A stretch of DNA of 64,000 nt from Microdochium bolleyi (GCA_001566295.1 KQ964247.1:1612001-1676000), one strand, 5' to 3'. Shown: positions 10,078-22,443, counted from the first letter of the stretch. Program-made: numbers and translations. Notes: a model not told the origin generated them from the sequence alone.

Positions 10078-11211
10078 TCAATAGTTGTCCGCGATAGGAG
10101 CCAGCTTGACGCCCTTGGGCACGACGAACAGCGCCTTGGCCCGCACGCAGACCGTCCCGTCCAGGCGCTCCAGCGTGCCCGCGACCCAGCGCTTCCTGTC
10201 CCCCTTCTTCCCGTCACCGCCGCTCTCATCGCCAGCCGCCGCCACCGGCCGCGTCCGGATGACGTAGAACCCCTCGCTCCGCGTCGGCGCCTTGTAGTCC
10301 AGCTCCAGGTTGGCCGTGACGCCCGTGCGAGCGGGGAACAGGCGCACCGCGCACCGGCCGAGCGTCTCGTCGAGCAGCGTCGCGATCGCCCCGCCGTGCA
10401 CCACGCCCGGCCACCCCGCGATCGAGCCGCCCAGGTACACGATGCTGACGAGCTCGCCGGTCGCGGCGTTGTGGAAGACGTGCTGGTACGCGAGGGCGCG
10501 GGCGCCCGCGAGCGTGCGGGACGTCAGGGACGGGCCGGAGAGCGCCGATCCCGCTCCTGCTCCTGCTTCTCCTCCCGCTCCTCCCTTGCCGGTGAACGCC
10601 TCTGCTGGGGTCTTGGCAGACGACGAGCTCCCGTAGGCGTCCCACCCTTCCCACGCCGGGTCCGCGCTGAGTTGCTTGTGCAGGGGCAGGGAGCGCGCCT
10701 TCTCGGCGATCGAGGCCAGCAGGTAGGCGTCCTTGTCCGTGCCGGGCTCCGGCAGGTCCGGGGGCGCGAGGGCCGCGCGGACCAGCGAGCCCAGCGTGCT
10801 GCCGAGGAGCAGGAACGCGGCGCCGAAGAGGATCCTGCGGCGAGTGCGGCGGCGGGATTCCTGCTGCTGTTGTTGCCGTTGTAGTTCGGCATGTGGTGGC
10901 GGTGGTGGTGGAGGTGTCGGAGGGACGATAGGTTGCTGCTCCAATCTGCCCGTCGGCGTCGTCGAGAATGCTGCTGCTGCCCGCCGTGAGCGTGTCGTGA
11001 GCAGCACATGTTGATCCTGTTGTTGTTGCCCACTCGGCGCCGGTTGCCGGCTGCGGTGGTGGTAGTGTCTCGGCGCAGGTATTGGTGCTGTAGTCGTCAA
11101 TACTGTGCTGAATCGTGACGAGGCGCAGAGTCGGGCAGCGTAGTGGCATCGGAATAGAGGTGGCTGCCCGCTGGCCGCAGCCGCCCGCAGCGCGGCGCAA
11201 TTGACGATCAT
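10078..11211 (-). CDS. mitochondrial-type hot-dog thioesterase (4HBT/PaaI-like)
   Basis: The CDS encodes 377 residues without an intron. I start at the ATG at 11211 because its product begins MIVNCAALRAAAASGQPPLF, rich in Arg/Ala/Ser and free of acidic residues, like a mitochondrial presequence; a longer in-frame extension upstream looks non-coding. A Pro/Gln-rich linker precedes a basic patch and a hydrophobic segment (ILFGAAFLLLGSTLGSLVRA), suggesting an inner-membrane anchor. The C-terminal half is the hot-dog fold: GWPGVVHGGAIATLLDET contains the HGG and acidic-residue motif, followed by ANLELDYKAPTRSEGFYVI. Such proteins hydrolyse acyl-CoA thioesters; the layout resembles yeast Fmp10-like mitochondrial proteins. 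The substrate cannot be told from sequence. It lies directly downstream of al-2 on the same strand, 592 bases away. Confidence 0.85.
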   Translation of the reverse strand: MIVNCAALRAAAASGQPPLFRCHYAARLCASSRFSTVLTTTAPIPAPRHYHHRSRQPAPSGQQQQDQHVLLTTRSRRAAAAFSTTPTGRLEQQPIVPPTPPPPPPPHAELQRQQQQQESRRRTRRRILFGAAFLLLGSTLGSLVRAALAPPDLPEPGTDKDAYLLASIAEKARSLPLHKQLSADPAWEGWDAYGSSSSAKTPAEAFTGKGGAGGEAGAGAGSALSGPSLTSRTLAGARALAYQHVFHNAATGELVSIVYLGGSIAGWPGVVHGGAIATLLDETLGRCAVRLFPARTGVTANLELDYKAPTRSEGFYVIRTRPVAAAGDESGGDGKKGDRKRWVAGTLERLDGTVCVRAKALFVVPKGVKLAPIADNY

Positions 11212-11803
11212 GGCCGATTCGCGGGTCGTTGGTCGTGAATGAAAGTGAGCCCGAGCCGTCGCGGATGGTTGTACAGAAGGCGATGCGGGTGGTGCAGTCG
11301 AGCTCGGGGAACGTGGGATGGTTGAAGACGATCGCCAAGTGGGCCGCCACGGCTGATGCTCCGGTCGGCGGAGCTCGAGCCGAGGCTTTCCCCCGGCTGT
11401 CCCAAAGTCTTTGAGTAACAAATATCCTCACCATCACTGGGGAACATGATATGACATGGTCATTCCATCGATTCACATTAATCCTGACCAAAATGGCGCA
11501 GGTCTATACACATAAACCAAAACACGAAATAGCAGAACAGGTTCGTGCCGAGCCTATGGTCCTCGGCAGTGGCTGCGTCTACAATGGTATCGAGACATGA
11601 GCGCCGTGCGCCACATAAAGTATGCGGTGAGGCATGCAGGACAAAGAACGAAAACCTCCGCAAAGATCCAGAAAACAAAACAAAAAAACAGAGCAAAAAC
11701 GTGAGCGGCTTCATCTGGTGGAGGGCAGTGCGAGGTGAAGCAGACCACCCAAGGACTCCCACAATAAGCACCAAAGACCCACGCATCTATCTCTGTAACA
11801 TCC
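11212..11803. other. intergenic region between al-2 stop and thioesterase start
   Basis: It should contain the al-2 3' UTR and the thioesterase promoter. An A-rich stretch at about 11670-11700 reads as T-rich on the minus strand. No gene seen. Confidence 0.55.
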
Positions 11804-13716
11804 TCAGGCATTTGACAGCCCCTTCCACGCCACCCATATCCGCCTAGAACGCGGTACAGTAGCTCTGCCCGGCTTCGTCTTGGACATCACCCCAGTCTTT
11901 TCCCGGAGCACACGACCAATCTCCATGTAGCTCTCCACAGCCACAATCAGTGGCCCGCGGACATCGTCGGGCAGCATGTTCATGTCTGTCCTCGAGTTCG
12001 CATACTCTTCGAAAGCAAGGTTCAGGAGCCGCTGACGCAGCTGCTCTGCAAGTGGCTGGTCTGGGTTCTTGACAATGTCCGTCGGCACAACATTGTTCTC
12101 CTTGAGCCAATTGTTGGGGATATACACACGGCCAATTTGCGCGTCCACCTTGATGTCTCGCGCAATGTTGACGTATTGCAGTGCGTGGCCCATCGTCTGC
12201 GCTGCCTGCACGAGCGTGGTCTTGGTCTCGTCAGGCACCACCCTGTCGCTGTGGTGGAACACGAGCCAGAGGCAGAGCTCTCCAACCGTGCTGGCAACGC
12301 GGTGGGCGTAGAGCTCCAGCAGCTTCTCGTTGTCGATGGGAAACTCCGAACTCTTGCCGGCACCATCCTGGTTCGTGAAGCACAGATCCATTTTGAAACC
12401 CTCCAGCAACTCGTACAGCGGCCCACTTGGCAGGAGATGCGTTGGCAATAGCTGGAGTGCAGATCGGGCCGCGGGCGGGAACTCCGACTCGATGTAAGAT
12501 TCTAGCTTGCCACCAGCAGAGCCGGCCTCGCTCTTCTTGCTGTAGGCAAGGTCCAGGTACCCGGTCAACTTGGTGATCCAGTTGAGGGCCTCAGCCTGGC
12601 TCTGGGCGTCATCGACCAGATCGTCGGCAACTCGGCAGAACGAGTACCTAAATCTGCCTGTCAGCACTAAATTTCTTGACTCGCCATCCTGGGGTAAACT
12701 TACAGCAGAATCAGGTCCGTCCGGAGCCGGCCACTAAAGACAGAGCTCGCAAGGTAGAAACTGCGGCTCTTGCGACGCAGAGTGCAGACGGCCTCCTGAA
12801 GGCCAATGATCCTCTCCATGTCATACCTGGCGGGGTCCACGACGATAGCTCGGACCACATCGAGCGGGCGAATGTTGTTTGGTGTCGATCCCGGGACCAG
12901 CTCAGGGAAGGTTGTGAGCACGGCCAGGCCTCGGTCGAAAGCGACCATGCCAAAGACGATGAGAACATTAGTGACGAGGAAGAAGGTGGCCTCCTCGATC
13001 TCTAAGCTGCCCCAGAGACACCAGCCAAGCTTGGTACCGGACTCAATGGCCCAGGTGCCGCGCCCAAGCGCGAGTTCGTCGACCACCCACAGGTAGATTG
13101 TCGGAGCAATGATTGGAGTCGCGATGCAAACAGTCGGCAGGTTGAACAAAAAGTAGCCGGAGAAGGTCCACGTGAGAAGCAGGAAAGGGCACGCCCACAT
13201 GAGGATGAGCCCCAGGTACGTGCCCTGGCCGCCCTTGACCACCAGAAAAGCGCCCACGGCGATGCAAATGGCAAGAAAGAACTGCCCCGCGGCACGGCCC
13301 TGGCGCATGCGAGTCGAAGCGCTAGCCTCGTTCGTGAGGAACTGAGGGTGGAAAGTCGGCTTGTTCAGCAGCGTGTAGAGCATGGCCGTAATATACGTCT
13401 GGATGATGAAGAAAAAGAGCTCCTCGATGGGTATGGCAAAGAGTCGCGGCCCGATAATGGCGTCCGGAGGATACGTCCAGATTCCATTGTGGATGAGATA
13501 TGAGTCCCACGGCACGGTCGCGACAAACGCGACGGTGCACAGTGCTGCCGTCTTCAGCAGATCCAGGCGTGTAAGCAGCGGCCTGAGGATCAGCGTGAGG
13601 ACCGCAGCCAGGGATATCGTGTACTTCAAGTGTCTGGAAGGGTTGTCAGAAAATGGGCTCTTGTAGTTCTGGCGTGGCTCGAGGACGACCTACACAACTG
13701 CATAATCGTAAGCCAT
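11804..13716 (-). CDS. al-2: bifunctional lycopene cyclase / phytoene synthase
   Basis: Three exons, read on the minus strand: 13716-13694, 13633-12704 and 12647-11804, with introns of 60 and 56 nt, giving 598 residues. The 23-nt first exon is supported because joining it restores the family N-terminus MAYDYAVVHLKYT. The N-terminal half is the membrane-embedded lycopene cyclase (CarR) domain, with PWDSYLIHNGIWTYPP and PIEELFFFIIQTYIT and several membrane helices. The C-terminal half is phytoene synthase, with the Asp-rich motifs RVADDLVDD and YVNIARDIKVDAQ that bind diphosphate through Mg2+. It condenses two geranylgeranyl diphosphates to phytoene and later cyclises the ends. It is divergent from al-1, whose enzyme takes the next step; light induction is expected from the family. 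The name carRA is used in Fusarium. Confidence 0.96.
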
Positions 13717-16700
13717 GTTGGGCGTCCAATGCTATTTTCCAAGCTTCAGATATCAAGGCGGCTCGAACGCGAGCAGGCTTGTTTCGTCGGACGCAAAGAG
13801 AAGCAGCAAGGCTTGCAGAAACACTCAGGGCCAGATTGGCGTCGTTGTTATCATGGACGCCTCGTCAACGCTCGTAGCCAGCCTTGGCGCAGAAGTCTTG
13901 AATCGACAGCCACAAAAGTGGTCGAGAATAGTGCGGTCGTGAAGGAGAGGGCGTACACGAGTGAGGGTACGTGAGCAAAGAGTCCAGAGTCGCCGGGGAC
14001 AGTTTTAGAGTTGTGTGCGCCAACAAACAATATTTGACAGGCCCCAACGAAGGCAGCGGAGGGGGGTGGGGGAGGTAATCGTGGACGGGGTCGATGCGTG
14101 TCATGGATCAAAGCGACCAGGAACCCACCCTTTCAGGACTCTCGACATGCATGCAGGGAAGGAGCAAGCGCCGGCGGAATTCCTTGGAGACCTCTTGGCA
14201 GGCGAGCAGGGCTTATGAGCAAGGCGTGGCCAGGCCGATTTCCGTCCCGAGGTCATGACGGCGGGATGATTCTGGTCTGGCGTGGGAGGACCCGAGCAAC
14301 AACATGGCTGCAGAGAGAGGCGCCGGCCCTGTGTTGACTCGCCCCATATGCCTCATCCGGCAAGGGCACCGTCTGCCCGTCGCAAGCCCCGGGACAGTCG
14401 GGACGGGCAAGGGCAAGAACCCAGCTATCAAGGCATCATGCATTCGGGCTCTGTCTCTGCTTGGGGTAAACTTACGCCAGCATACAGGCAGATCCCGCAA
14501 TACAACGTGGCAGGACACATTCCCGAGTTGCGCGCGAGAAGGACATTAGCATTGCCCGAGACTCATGAGATCATAGACTCTGGAGCTGTGGCAGTAGCAC
14601 CCCGGTTGAGCCGCCAGGGCCCGGCAACAAAACATGCGCTAACGTGTCCATGCCGGTGGCCATGCGGGCCCAGTACATTCTGCCTATAGCTCTGTACCTA
14701 TCGCAGGTACCTGAAGGTATGTATCGCGCACCAAGGTCTAGCCGGCCAGGAACGGCGCCACCTCTTCGCACAAAGGCTGCGTTAACGTTGCGTAGTCTGC
14801 ACCCCAGTAACCCTTACCCTCCTCCTGGACCAAGCAATGCCGTGCATGAGGTTCGGGGACAAGATGTGCCCAGCGCAAAGCAGCTCATCCGGCCCGGTCA
14901 TGCTTGACCCTTTCGGGGCCGAGCAGCTCTTGCACTACGCCCAACCGCATGCGCCAACTGCATACGAGGAATGACCAGCCTGAATTGTATCCTGGTTGTT
15001 GGCTGAGTGCTCAATCTGCTCATGGCGGCTAGGGCGGGGTCCATCAGCGCGCTGAGGACGGCGCCATCGGGACAGGGGTGCCGACCATGGCATTTCTGTC
15101 AAACACGTCCTGGCACTAGAATTGTCGATCATCAAAGCTCACCACACTCGGAGCCCGGCCATCTTGGCATGCCGAGCTTGTGGGGCCGGCGACTGTTAGC
15201 CGGCATAATCGTTCTGCCTTGAGGTTCTGCGAACAAGTGCCGAATGAGCTGGAGACAAATAAGCTACAATGTCGGGAACTGAGTTGACCGAGATCATGGC
15301 GCTGCTAGACTCGGTGGCCCGAACCGTCTGAGCATGTCGCGCAGGCGAGACATACTGGACGGTCGCAGGCACCGCAGACAAGGGCTGTGGATCAGGATGC
15401 CGATGTGCACGGCGGAGTCCGGGTTCACGATCGTGGAGCCGGAGCTGGAGCTGGGATGTAGAAGTGCGACCATGAGGGCGCCGCCGTTGAAGTCGACGAT
15501 GGTTGCTCACTAGACGAGCGGTCAGATTGCGAGCTTGTGGGCCGTTCAGGCATGGTTTCAGGGGCGTGCAAGAGGAGGCCGGCTGGCCGTTTGAGCTTCG
15601 AGCTGCGAGCTGCAGATCTCCAGCCGAAGTCGAGATCGGCCGATGACGCGACTGGGGTTACCATCGCGGGGTTTGGTGGGTGGATATTGCTGGTCTGGGA
15701 AAGTCAAGGGACGCGGAGGTCGGAGGAACCGGCTCCGAGCGAGGGCGGTGGCAGGGCGAAGGGAGGAGCGAGTGCGAGGGCAAGGGCGGAGGGCGAGGCC
15801 AGTGGTGGCACGGAGTAGTCGACGATCACTGAGCTGGGGAGTGTGCTTCTGTTCGAACAAGGCGCCATCACGAAGATGCATCGTCAGAACCACCAGATGG
15901 GGGCCGGACTCGAGCAGGCGGCATGGCATGGGCATGCGGGCTAGCCATGGAGGCCCTGGCAGAGCAGAGCCCCACTGGAGCTCCCCGATCGAGCCACAAG
16001 CTCCCCACCTCGGGCTCCCGCTCAGCAGTGATGATTCATGACGCTTTTTCTTTGCAACTCCCAGCCGCCAGTGCTCCTGTTGGAGCTATTCTCGGCCGCA
16101 GCCCACGGCAGCCAACTTGCCGCTAGTGGAGATGGTCTCTCAGACACGTGTGCGGCTGCCTCGCAGGCGACCCTGATCTTCACGTGCCAGGCCGTGCTCA
16201 GGTGTGCACCTGGCCGGATTGCACGGAAGGCATGCCTGCTGTCGTCCGTCGTAAATTCGTCCACGAGCAATCGTGCCATCATGGACCCCCTCCTGGTGTG
16301 AGGTGGTCACTTTGCGGACCAACCTGTCTTACACGAGCCAGCTACCCTCTGCTGGCCTGGCCTCCTGGAGGACTCGTCTACGGCAACGTGCTTACGCCCC
16401 TAGCCAGCAAAACGGTCTTCTCGGATTCAGATTGCAGAGAGGTTTCGAGCAGTTCGAGATAGCTAGCCTTGGTAAGTCACGCTCCTCTTCGAGCAAGCAC
16501 TCCGCCCCCTCTCGTGGTGCGAGGGCAAAATGCAAAGTGCATGGACGGCCAGCAGCGGGGTGTGCAAGAGTGCAGGCGCATGCCAGAACCCTGCTGCTAG
16601 CTCGATCCGGGTGCACGGACGCGCCGCGGCAGCCTTTCCGATGCGCAGGAGCTGGTCATCGACGTCGGCCATCGGGTTTCTCTTGTCCGTCAGGCCCCGC

Positions 16701-16926
16701 GGCGGCAGAGGCCTGTGAGCAACACCACCAAGGTCCCGCGTACTTCATACAGCACCCGTGTCCTTCGAGCCAAACTTTTGCCTTCCTCTGCGCACCTTGC
16801 GACCACAGAGCCTCACTCCGAGACTTCTCCAGGCTGATTCCACTTCCACAGTCGCATTCGGAGCCCGGACGGCGACTCTAGCTCCTCTCTGGCGCGTGTG
16901 ACATCAACCCCCAACATCAGAACACC
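13717..16926. promoter_or_regulatory. 3.2-kb divergent promoter region of al-2 and al-1
   Basis: The two carotenoid genes start at its ends and no gene is recognisable inside. GATC occurs repeatedly; the best paired element is GATCGGCCGAT at 15634-15644, about 1.3 kb before al-1, resembling paired GAT sites of white-collar regulation. AGGTACCT-type motifs cluster near 14695-14720. Function is inferred from position. Confidence 0.5.
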
Positions 16927-18786
16927 ATGGAGAAACAGAGGCCCAGAACGGCCATTGTCGTCGGTAAGTCTGGCCTCGCCTTGCATACCTTGGCCATTAG
17001 ACGCACCCGTGAGCACAGCCGCTGACCCCATTCAACAGGTGCTGGCGCTGGAGGCATCGCAACCGCCGCCCGTCTTGCCAAGGCTGGATTCGACGTCACA
17101 GTGGTCGAGAAGAACGCTTTCAAGGGCGGCCGCTGCTCTCTGATTCACCATGAGGGCTGGCGCTTCGACCAGGGGCCCTCGCTCCTGCTCCTTCCCAAGC
17201 TCTTCATGGAGACGTTCCACGACCTCGATACCTCCCTCGAGGACGAGGGCATCGAGCTGCTCCAGTGCCCGACAAACTACAATGTCTGGTTCTCCGACGG
17301 CGAGAACTTTGAGCTCTCGACCAACCTCGCCAAGATGAAGACGCAGATCGAGCGCTGGGAGGGCAAGGACGGCTTCGACCGTTACCTCTCCTGGCTGCGC
17401 GAGGGCCACGACCACTACGAGCTCTCCGTCACACACGTCCTCCACAAGAACTTTACACAGTTCATCGACCTCTGCTGGCCCCGGTTCGTCTGGGCCGGCA
17501 TCAAGCTGCACCCGCTCCACACCATCTGGAACCGCACGAGCAAGTACTTCCACACTGAGCGCCTGCGCCGCGTCTTTACCTTCGCGACCATGTACATGGG
17601 CATGTCGCCTTTTGACGCCCCATCCACGTACTCGCTACTCCAGTACACCGAGCTTGCCGAGGGCATCTGGTACCCCCGAGGTGGTTTCTATGCCGTGCTC
17701 GAGGCACTGGTCAAGGTCAGCGAGCGTTTCGGCGTCAAGTATAGGATGAACGCTCCAGTCGAGCAGGTCCTCATGCATGCGGACGGTGTCACCGCTCGTG
17801 GTGTCAAGCTGCAGTCAGGCGAGGTTCTCACGGCCGACATTGTGGTGGTCAACGCAGATCTCGTCTACGCCTACTCGAATCTGCTGCCCCAGACCCCATC
17901 CTCACCCGCAGTGACCTACGGCAAGAGCCTGCGCAAGCGAGACGGCTCCTGCAGCAGTATCAGCTTCTACTGGTCGCTTAAGCGCAAGGTCCCTGAGCTC
18001 CAGACGCACAACATCTTCCTGGCCGATCAGTACCGCGAGTCCTTCGATGCTATCTTCGACCGACAGACCCTTCCAACCGAGCCCTCGTTCTACCTCAACG
18101 TCCCTAGCCGCATCGACCCCACAGCCGCCCCCGAGGGCTGCGACTCGCTGATTGCGCTCGTCCCTACCGGCCATCTGCTCGAGTCAAAGGGCTTCTCCGC
18201 ACAGGACAGTGCGCAGAAGGAAGGCGGCCTGTCGCGCACCAACGAGGACTGGCCAGCGCTCGTGGAGCGCGCGCGGCGCGAGGTCCTGCGCATCGCCTCG
18301 GAGCGCACGGGGTGTGAGGATATTGGTTCGCTTATCACCAACGAGATCGTCAATGATCCGCACACCTGGGAGGCCAAGTTCAACTTGGACAAAGGCTCGA
18401 TCCTGGGCCTCTCGCACAGCTTCTGGAACGTGCTTTCGTTCCGGCCCAAGACGCGCGCCAAGGGTTTCAAGGGCGTCTACTTTGTCGGTGCCAGCACGCA
18501 CCCCGGCACCGGCGTGCCCATCGTTCTCGCAGGCGCCAGGATCACCAGCGAGCAGATCCTGTCAGACCTTGGCCTGGCGAAGCAGATTCCCTGGCACGGT
18601 GCCAAGTATGAGGGCAAGATCCGCGACCAGGGCGTCAAGCAAGATCGCAACACGAACAAGCTCGACGTACTGCAGCCGTCGTTTGATTTCGTGAAGCTCG
18701 GATTCCTTTTCTTCCTGCTTGCGGTATGCTGGTTCCTGTTGTTCTCGACCAGTGCGCCGCTGTACTCTCGGGTCTCGCTTCACTGA
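16927..18786 (+). CDS. al-1: phytoene desaturase (carotenoid 3,4-dehydrogenase type)
   Basis: Exons 16927-16963 and 17039-18786 flank a 75-nt intron and give 594 residues, close to the Neurospora AL-1 length. The splice joins a FAD-binding loop: AIVVGAGAGGIATAARLA near the N-terminus, followed by KGGRCSLIHHEGWRFDQGPS. Near the C-terminus are the family motif ASTHPGTGVPIVLAGARITS and a hydrophobic helix (FVKLGFLFFLLAVCWFLLF) that anchors the enzyme to membrane. Fungal enzymes of this type carry out up to five dehydrogenations, turning phytoene into lycopene or 3,4-didehydrolycopene, using FAD. The divergent al-2 supplies the substrate. Known as carB in Fusarium and Mucor-type clusters. No carotenoid oxygenase (carX) or opsin (carO) gene is seen beside it. 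Confidence 0.97.
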
Positions 18787-20976
18787 GTGTGAACTCCTGT
18801 ATATTTCTTAGACTGTCTGGGTATGGTTAACTTCTCTTATATCCCCAAAACTATCATGAGGTGTTTCTTCGTTAGCGTATATATATTCGGTTTCTTATCA
18901 AGCCAAAATGAATAATCTTGAACACGAGATCCTCCCTTGCCTTTCTGGTGCTCTATACCATTCCATGACCGCGATGTTCCCGTACCTACAAGGGGTGAAG
19001 ATGAACCTTTGCCTTTACAGCTTGCCAAATCTCCCACGAAACCCAGATCAGTATCTGTGTCAAAAAGAGCTGGGACAGAGCTAGAAGGGAAGGATAAGAT
19101 AAATTTGTTGTCCTGTTCTCGAAGCTCACAGGCGGAAAGTACTACTCTGAAACTGTACACACACGCCCCCCTTCCACGGCATCTCATAAACTCTTGCAAT
19201 GTGTTTGATATTGTTGAGGGGCCACTCAAATCAGGGCGAGCACACAAACAAGTAAAGGGTCTGCCGGTCATTGAGAAACATGCGAAGTCGTTGCAAGACT
19301 TTCATGGGCTCTTATATGATGCCAGCATATGCAGACAACGTCTCATGATCAGGAAGCGAACCAAGGAAAAATCATGGAAATTTCTATAAAAAAAGAAATT
19401 TGGGGAAAACTTACCGACCAGAGACGTAATGTTAATGTGATCACAGCGAGCTAGGAGATCTCTATCTACCTTCAATGACGTTCATTGTCTCATTAAACCA
19501 CAGAATGGAAACGGGGACTCGGAATCAGTAATCTAGAGAGAAGAGGAGTTTGGGAGCATAATGATCAACTCGACACGCTGTCACGTGCGTTAGTCCCGGA
19601 TCACCAGTGAGCCTCCCGTGCCTGCTAACACTGCACCAGGCGTGGTGTGCGCCTCGCCTCCAGTCTTGGGACAGTATCGACAAAGAGAAGCCGCCGCCGT
19701 TGCATCGTGAAGCCATGTGATACCGTTGTCTGTATTGATGCACAAAGGCAAACATCACTGGGGACGAGGGAAGAAGAGCAGCAGCGTGCTGATGATACCT
19801 CTCTGTCTGCATGACCGCGGCGGACGAGCTGCTCACACAAACATGACAGCAATACCGGGGACCACGAGGGCGTTCGAGGAGCGAGATTTATGAGACGATC
19901 CGGGCTACTGGTTGGAGACGCGAACTGGATCTGCTGCTGTAGTCGCCTGCTTTTCGACTGTGCCGTTATCGCGTATGATTGAGAAGAGCAGTGCTGGTTA
20001 TGAAAGAAGGGAGCCTCGAACACTTCATCCTTCTCTCTCTCTCCCCCTCTTTCTCCTGGCATTCTCCCCAAGAAAAAGATAAAGAAGATTGTTTCTCGGA
20101 ATAGACCATGTCCCGCATCATGATGCAAGCCGTGGGCGTGGTACCGCGTTCACCTTGGCAGTCTACAGGAAGAGGTATCACCCTTTTCCCCGGCAGTGAA
20201 CTTACCCAAACGAACATCGCACAGCCATACGAGACTCCCCAACCATATCAAGCCAAGTCCGTCGAGATTTAGAAGCCAGCAAAGCCAAGCCACACCGTAT
20301 GGGTTCCCTGTGGGCTGGAGGTCCTCCACACAACTCCGATACCCATTGTATAAGCCTGGCAAAACAAACAGGGCATAACACCAGGACTGGAAGACAACGG
20401 ACGCCAATGTCGGCCGGGTGTCCAGAAAAAACACCTCGCTGTTCTACGGGAGGCGAGAACTTTGCTACCATATTTCGTCTCACGAGGGCCGGCTTCGCGT
20501 TCTCTCCTTCCGCCCACTGAACAAAACACGTCTGGCTTGCCTCGCATCATCGGAGCGGGCGTGATAAATACCTGCAGACCAGGTAATCAAACGTCTCAAG
20601 TCATACTAATCTCTACGCTTGATCAACGTGTGTAGTAGTTAGCATGACGTGGGCATCCTAGAAAATGACTGAAGGGCTGATATCAACCCTTGATTGCACC
20701 AGAACAGCAAGCAACAACAACAGCGACATCAACAAGACCAGCTTCCAGAAATAGCAACCCGCATGAGCAAGGCGGTCTTGCCGCCCGCCCGTGTGAGTGT
20801 GAATCCGACAATGTAAGTCTCCCCGAGATTACCAACCGGCGAAAGCTCTCGTTGTGTTGATACTGCACCGGTCAGATAGCTGTATGTGTGTGGGTAGCAA
20901 CCGTTTCAGAAATCCCCGAGGTGGCACTTTGATTTCCGAGTTGGTAGTTCTCTCACGAGGTCTTCTCTGCTCTGTA

Positions 20977-20995
20977 CTCTCTCTCTCTCTCTCTC
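20977..20995. repeat. (CT)n microsatellite
   Basis: About nine uninterrupted CT units, with a second imperfect CT/GT-rich tract near 21175-21220. Confidence 0.9.
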
Positions 20996-22375
20996 AAGGA
21001 ATCGTCACCGCCAAAGGGGCGGCACGCGTTCGCGCGGAGGCAAGCAATTACAGCAAGGGCCTCGTTAAGTCTGCTTGAGCGGCCTAGGCAGTTACATACA
21101 GCTGATTGGGCATGAGAAGAAAAGCTCCGAGCGCCTCGCAAGGATCAATGTGAGTTTGGGGGACTACTACTGCAGCTCTCTCTTTCTCTCTCTTCCTCTG
21201 TGTTTGTTTGTGTGTGTTTCCCGGGAGAGAGGCTACCCGAGTGATCAGCAGCATATCTAATTTCGACTACATGGCACATCACACTGCGTATCGACCGATG
21301 GATCGTATATATTGGGTGACGGGGGATGATCAATTGGCGGTGACGACGAGTGAGTGGTTCGCCACCCGCCAGCGAACAAATCTTTGCAGTCAAGCCTCTG
21401 CACGGCATCGGCGCGTGCGAGCGCGTGCCCATCGGGGTCGGACCTTAATGGCGCATCGACAAAGAACTGGGAGCATGACGAGACGAGACGGGATCATCCG
21501 CCAGATACTCCTTTTCCCACTGGTGTCAAGCAATATGTCGACGCCCCCCAAAAGGTGCCATTCCCCCTTGGCGGCCACAGGGGCGAAAATGCTCATTGGA
21601 AACTGATTTCACGCGGCCTCAGCAGGCTGACCGGTTGACAGGCGGGGACGGGATTTCACCTGAGCGCTAGAACGTCAACATGACAGGATGGACGGGGGGA
21701 CGCTCGGGCTGGCGAGCTGCGCAGCTACCCCCAATCCCATGCAGCTGTTAGAGCTAGTGTGCTCGACGCGGCCGTACAGGAGCGCAATCCTTGCGGCCAT
21801 CTCCCTCTTCGCTCGAGCTGACCACCCTCTCCCGCCCGACATGCACTGCTACCTAAGCTACTCAGAGTGCACCACTGCCAGCGCGCGCGCCCAGGGGGAA
21901 AGGCCAAGATGCACCGAAAGAGACAGGGGACTCTTTGCAGTGCCGGCGGGACAAAGAAGGATAGCATCATCGCGCAGGTTCGCGAGGCAGGCGACACCCA
22001 ATCGCGGTACATACAAGCATTGCAGATCAGGGGCAAGCGAGCCCATCCTGTCGTCCCTGGGCCGAGATGGACAGACCAGGAACACGCCACGACGACCAGA
22101 CCAGGCGATGCTCTCCCAGCTCATCAGGATTGCGGCGAGTGGACGTGTCACAAGCGCGGCGGAGTGTTTGGCCCGCCGGGAAAAGTTACCGCCCGGATCG
22201 AAGCTGGTCGAGGAAAGCGCCAATGCAGCTCCCAACAGGCGAAGCGAACAAAGCTCTGCACCATGATCCACCGGACGCCGGCCGTACCGTTGTGTGCAAG
22301 AAGCATGGCAAGGCGGGGCGAGGCGAGAGGGCGAAGTCATGGCATGTGCAATGGTCTCGCCCAAGACCAGCGGTT

Positions 22376-22443
22376 GGGGGGGGGGGGGGGCGTGTGCATT
22401 ATGCGGTGGTCACTCACGTGACGGGGGGGGGGGGGGGGGGGGG
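22376..22443. repeat. two long G homopolymers
   Basis: G15 at 22376-22390 and G21 at 22423-22443 are separated by 32 mixed bases. Runs of this length are rare in a balanced-composition genome and could form G-quadruplexes or mark an uncertain base call. Confidence 0.9.

Noticed and set aside
11212..11421. 70-residue N-terminal extension of the thioesterase
   Set aside because: The extension is rich in Pro/Ser/Arg and unlike a targeting signal, whereas the ATG at 11211 starts a convincing mitochondrial presequence.
10226..11491. 421-residue minus-strand ORF
   Set aside because: It is a frame shadow of the thioesterase gene, Arg/Pro-rich without a domain.
13629..13629. Start of al-2 at 13629
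   Set aside because: That codon is TTG (Leu). The 23-nt upstream exon with a real ATG restores the conserved N-terminus.
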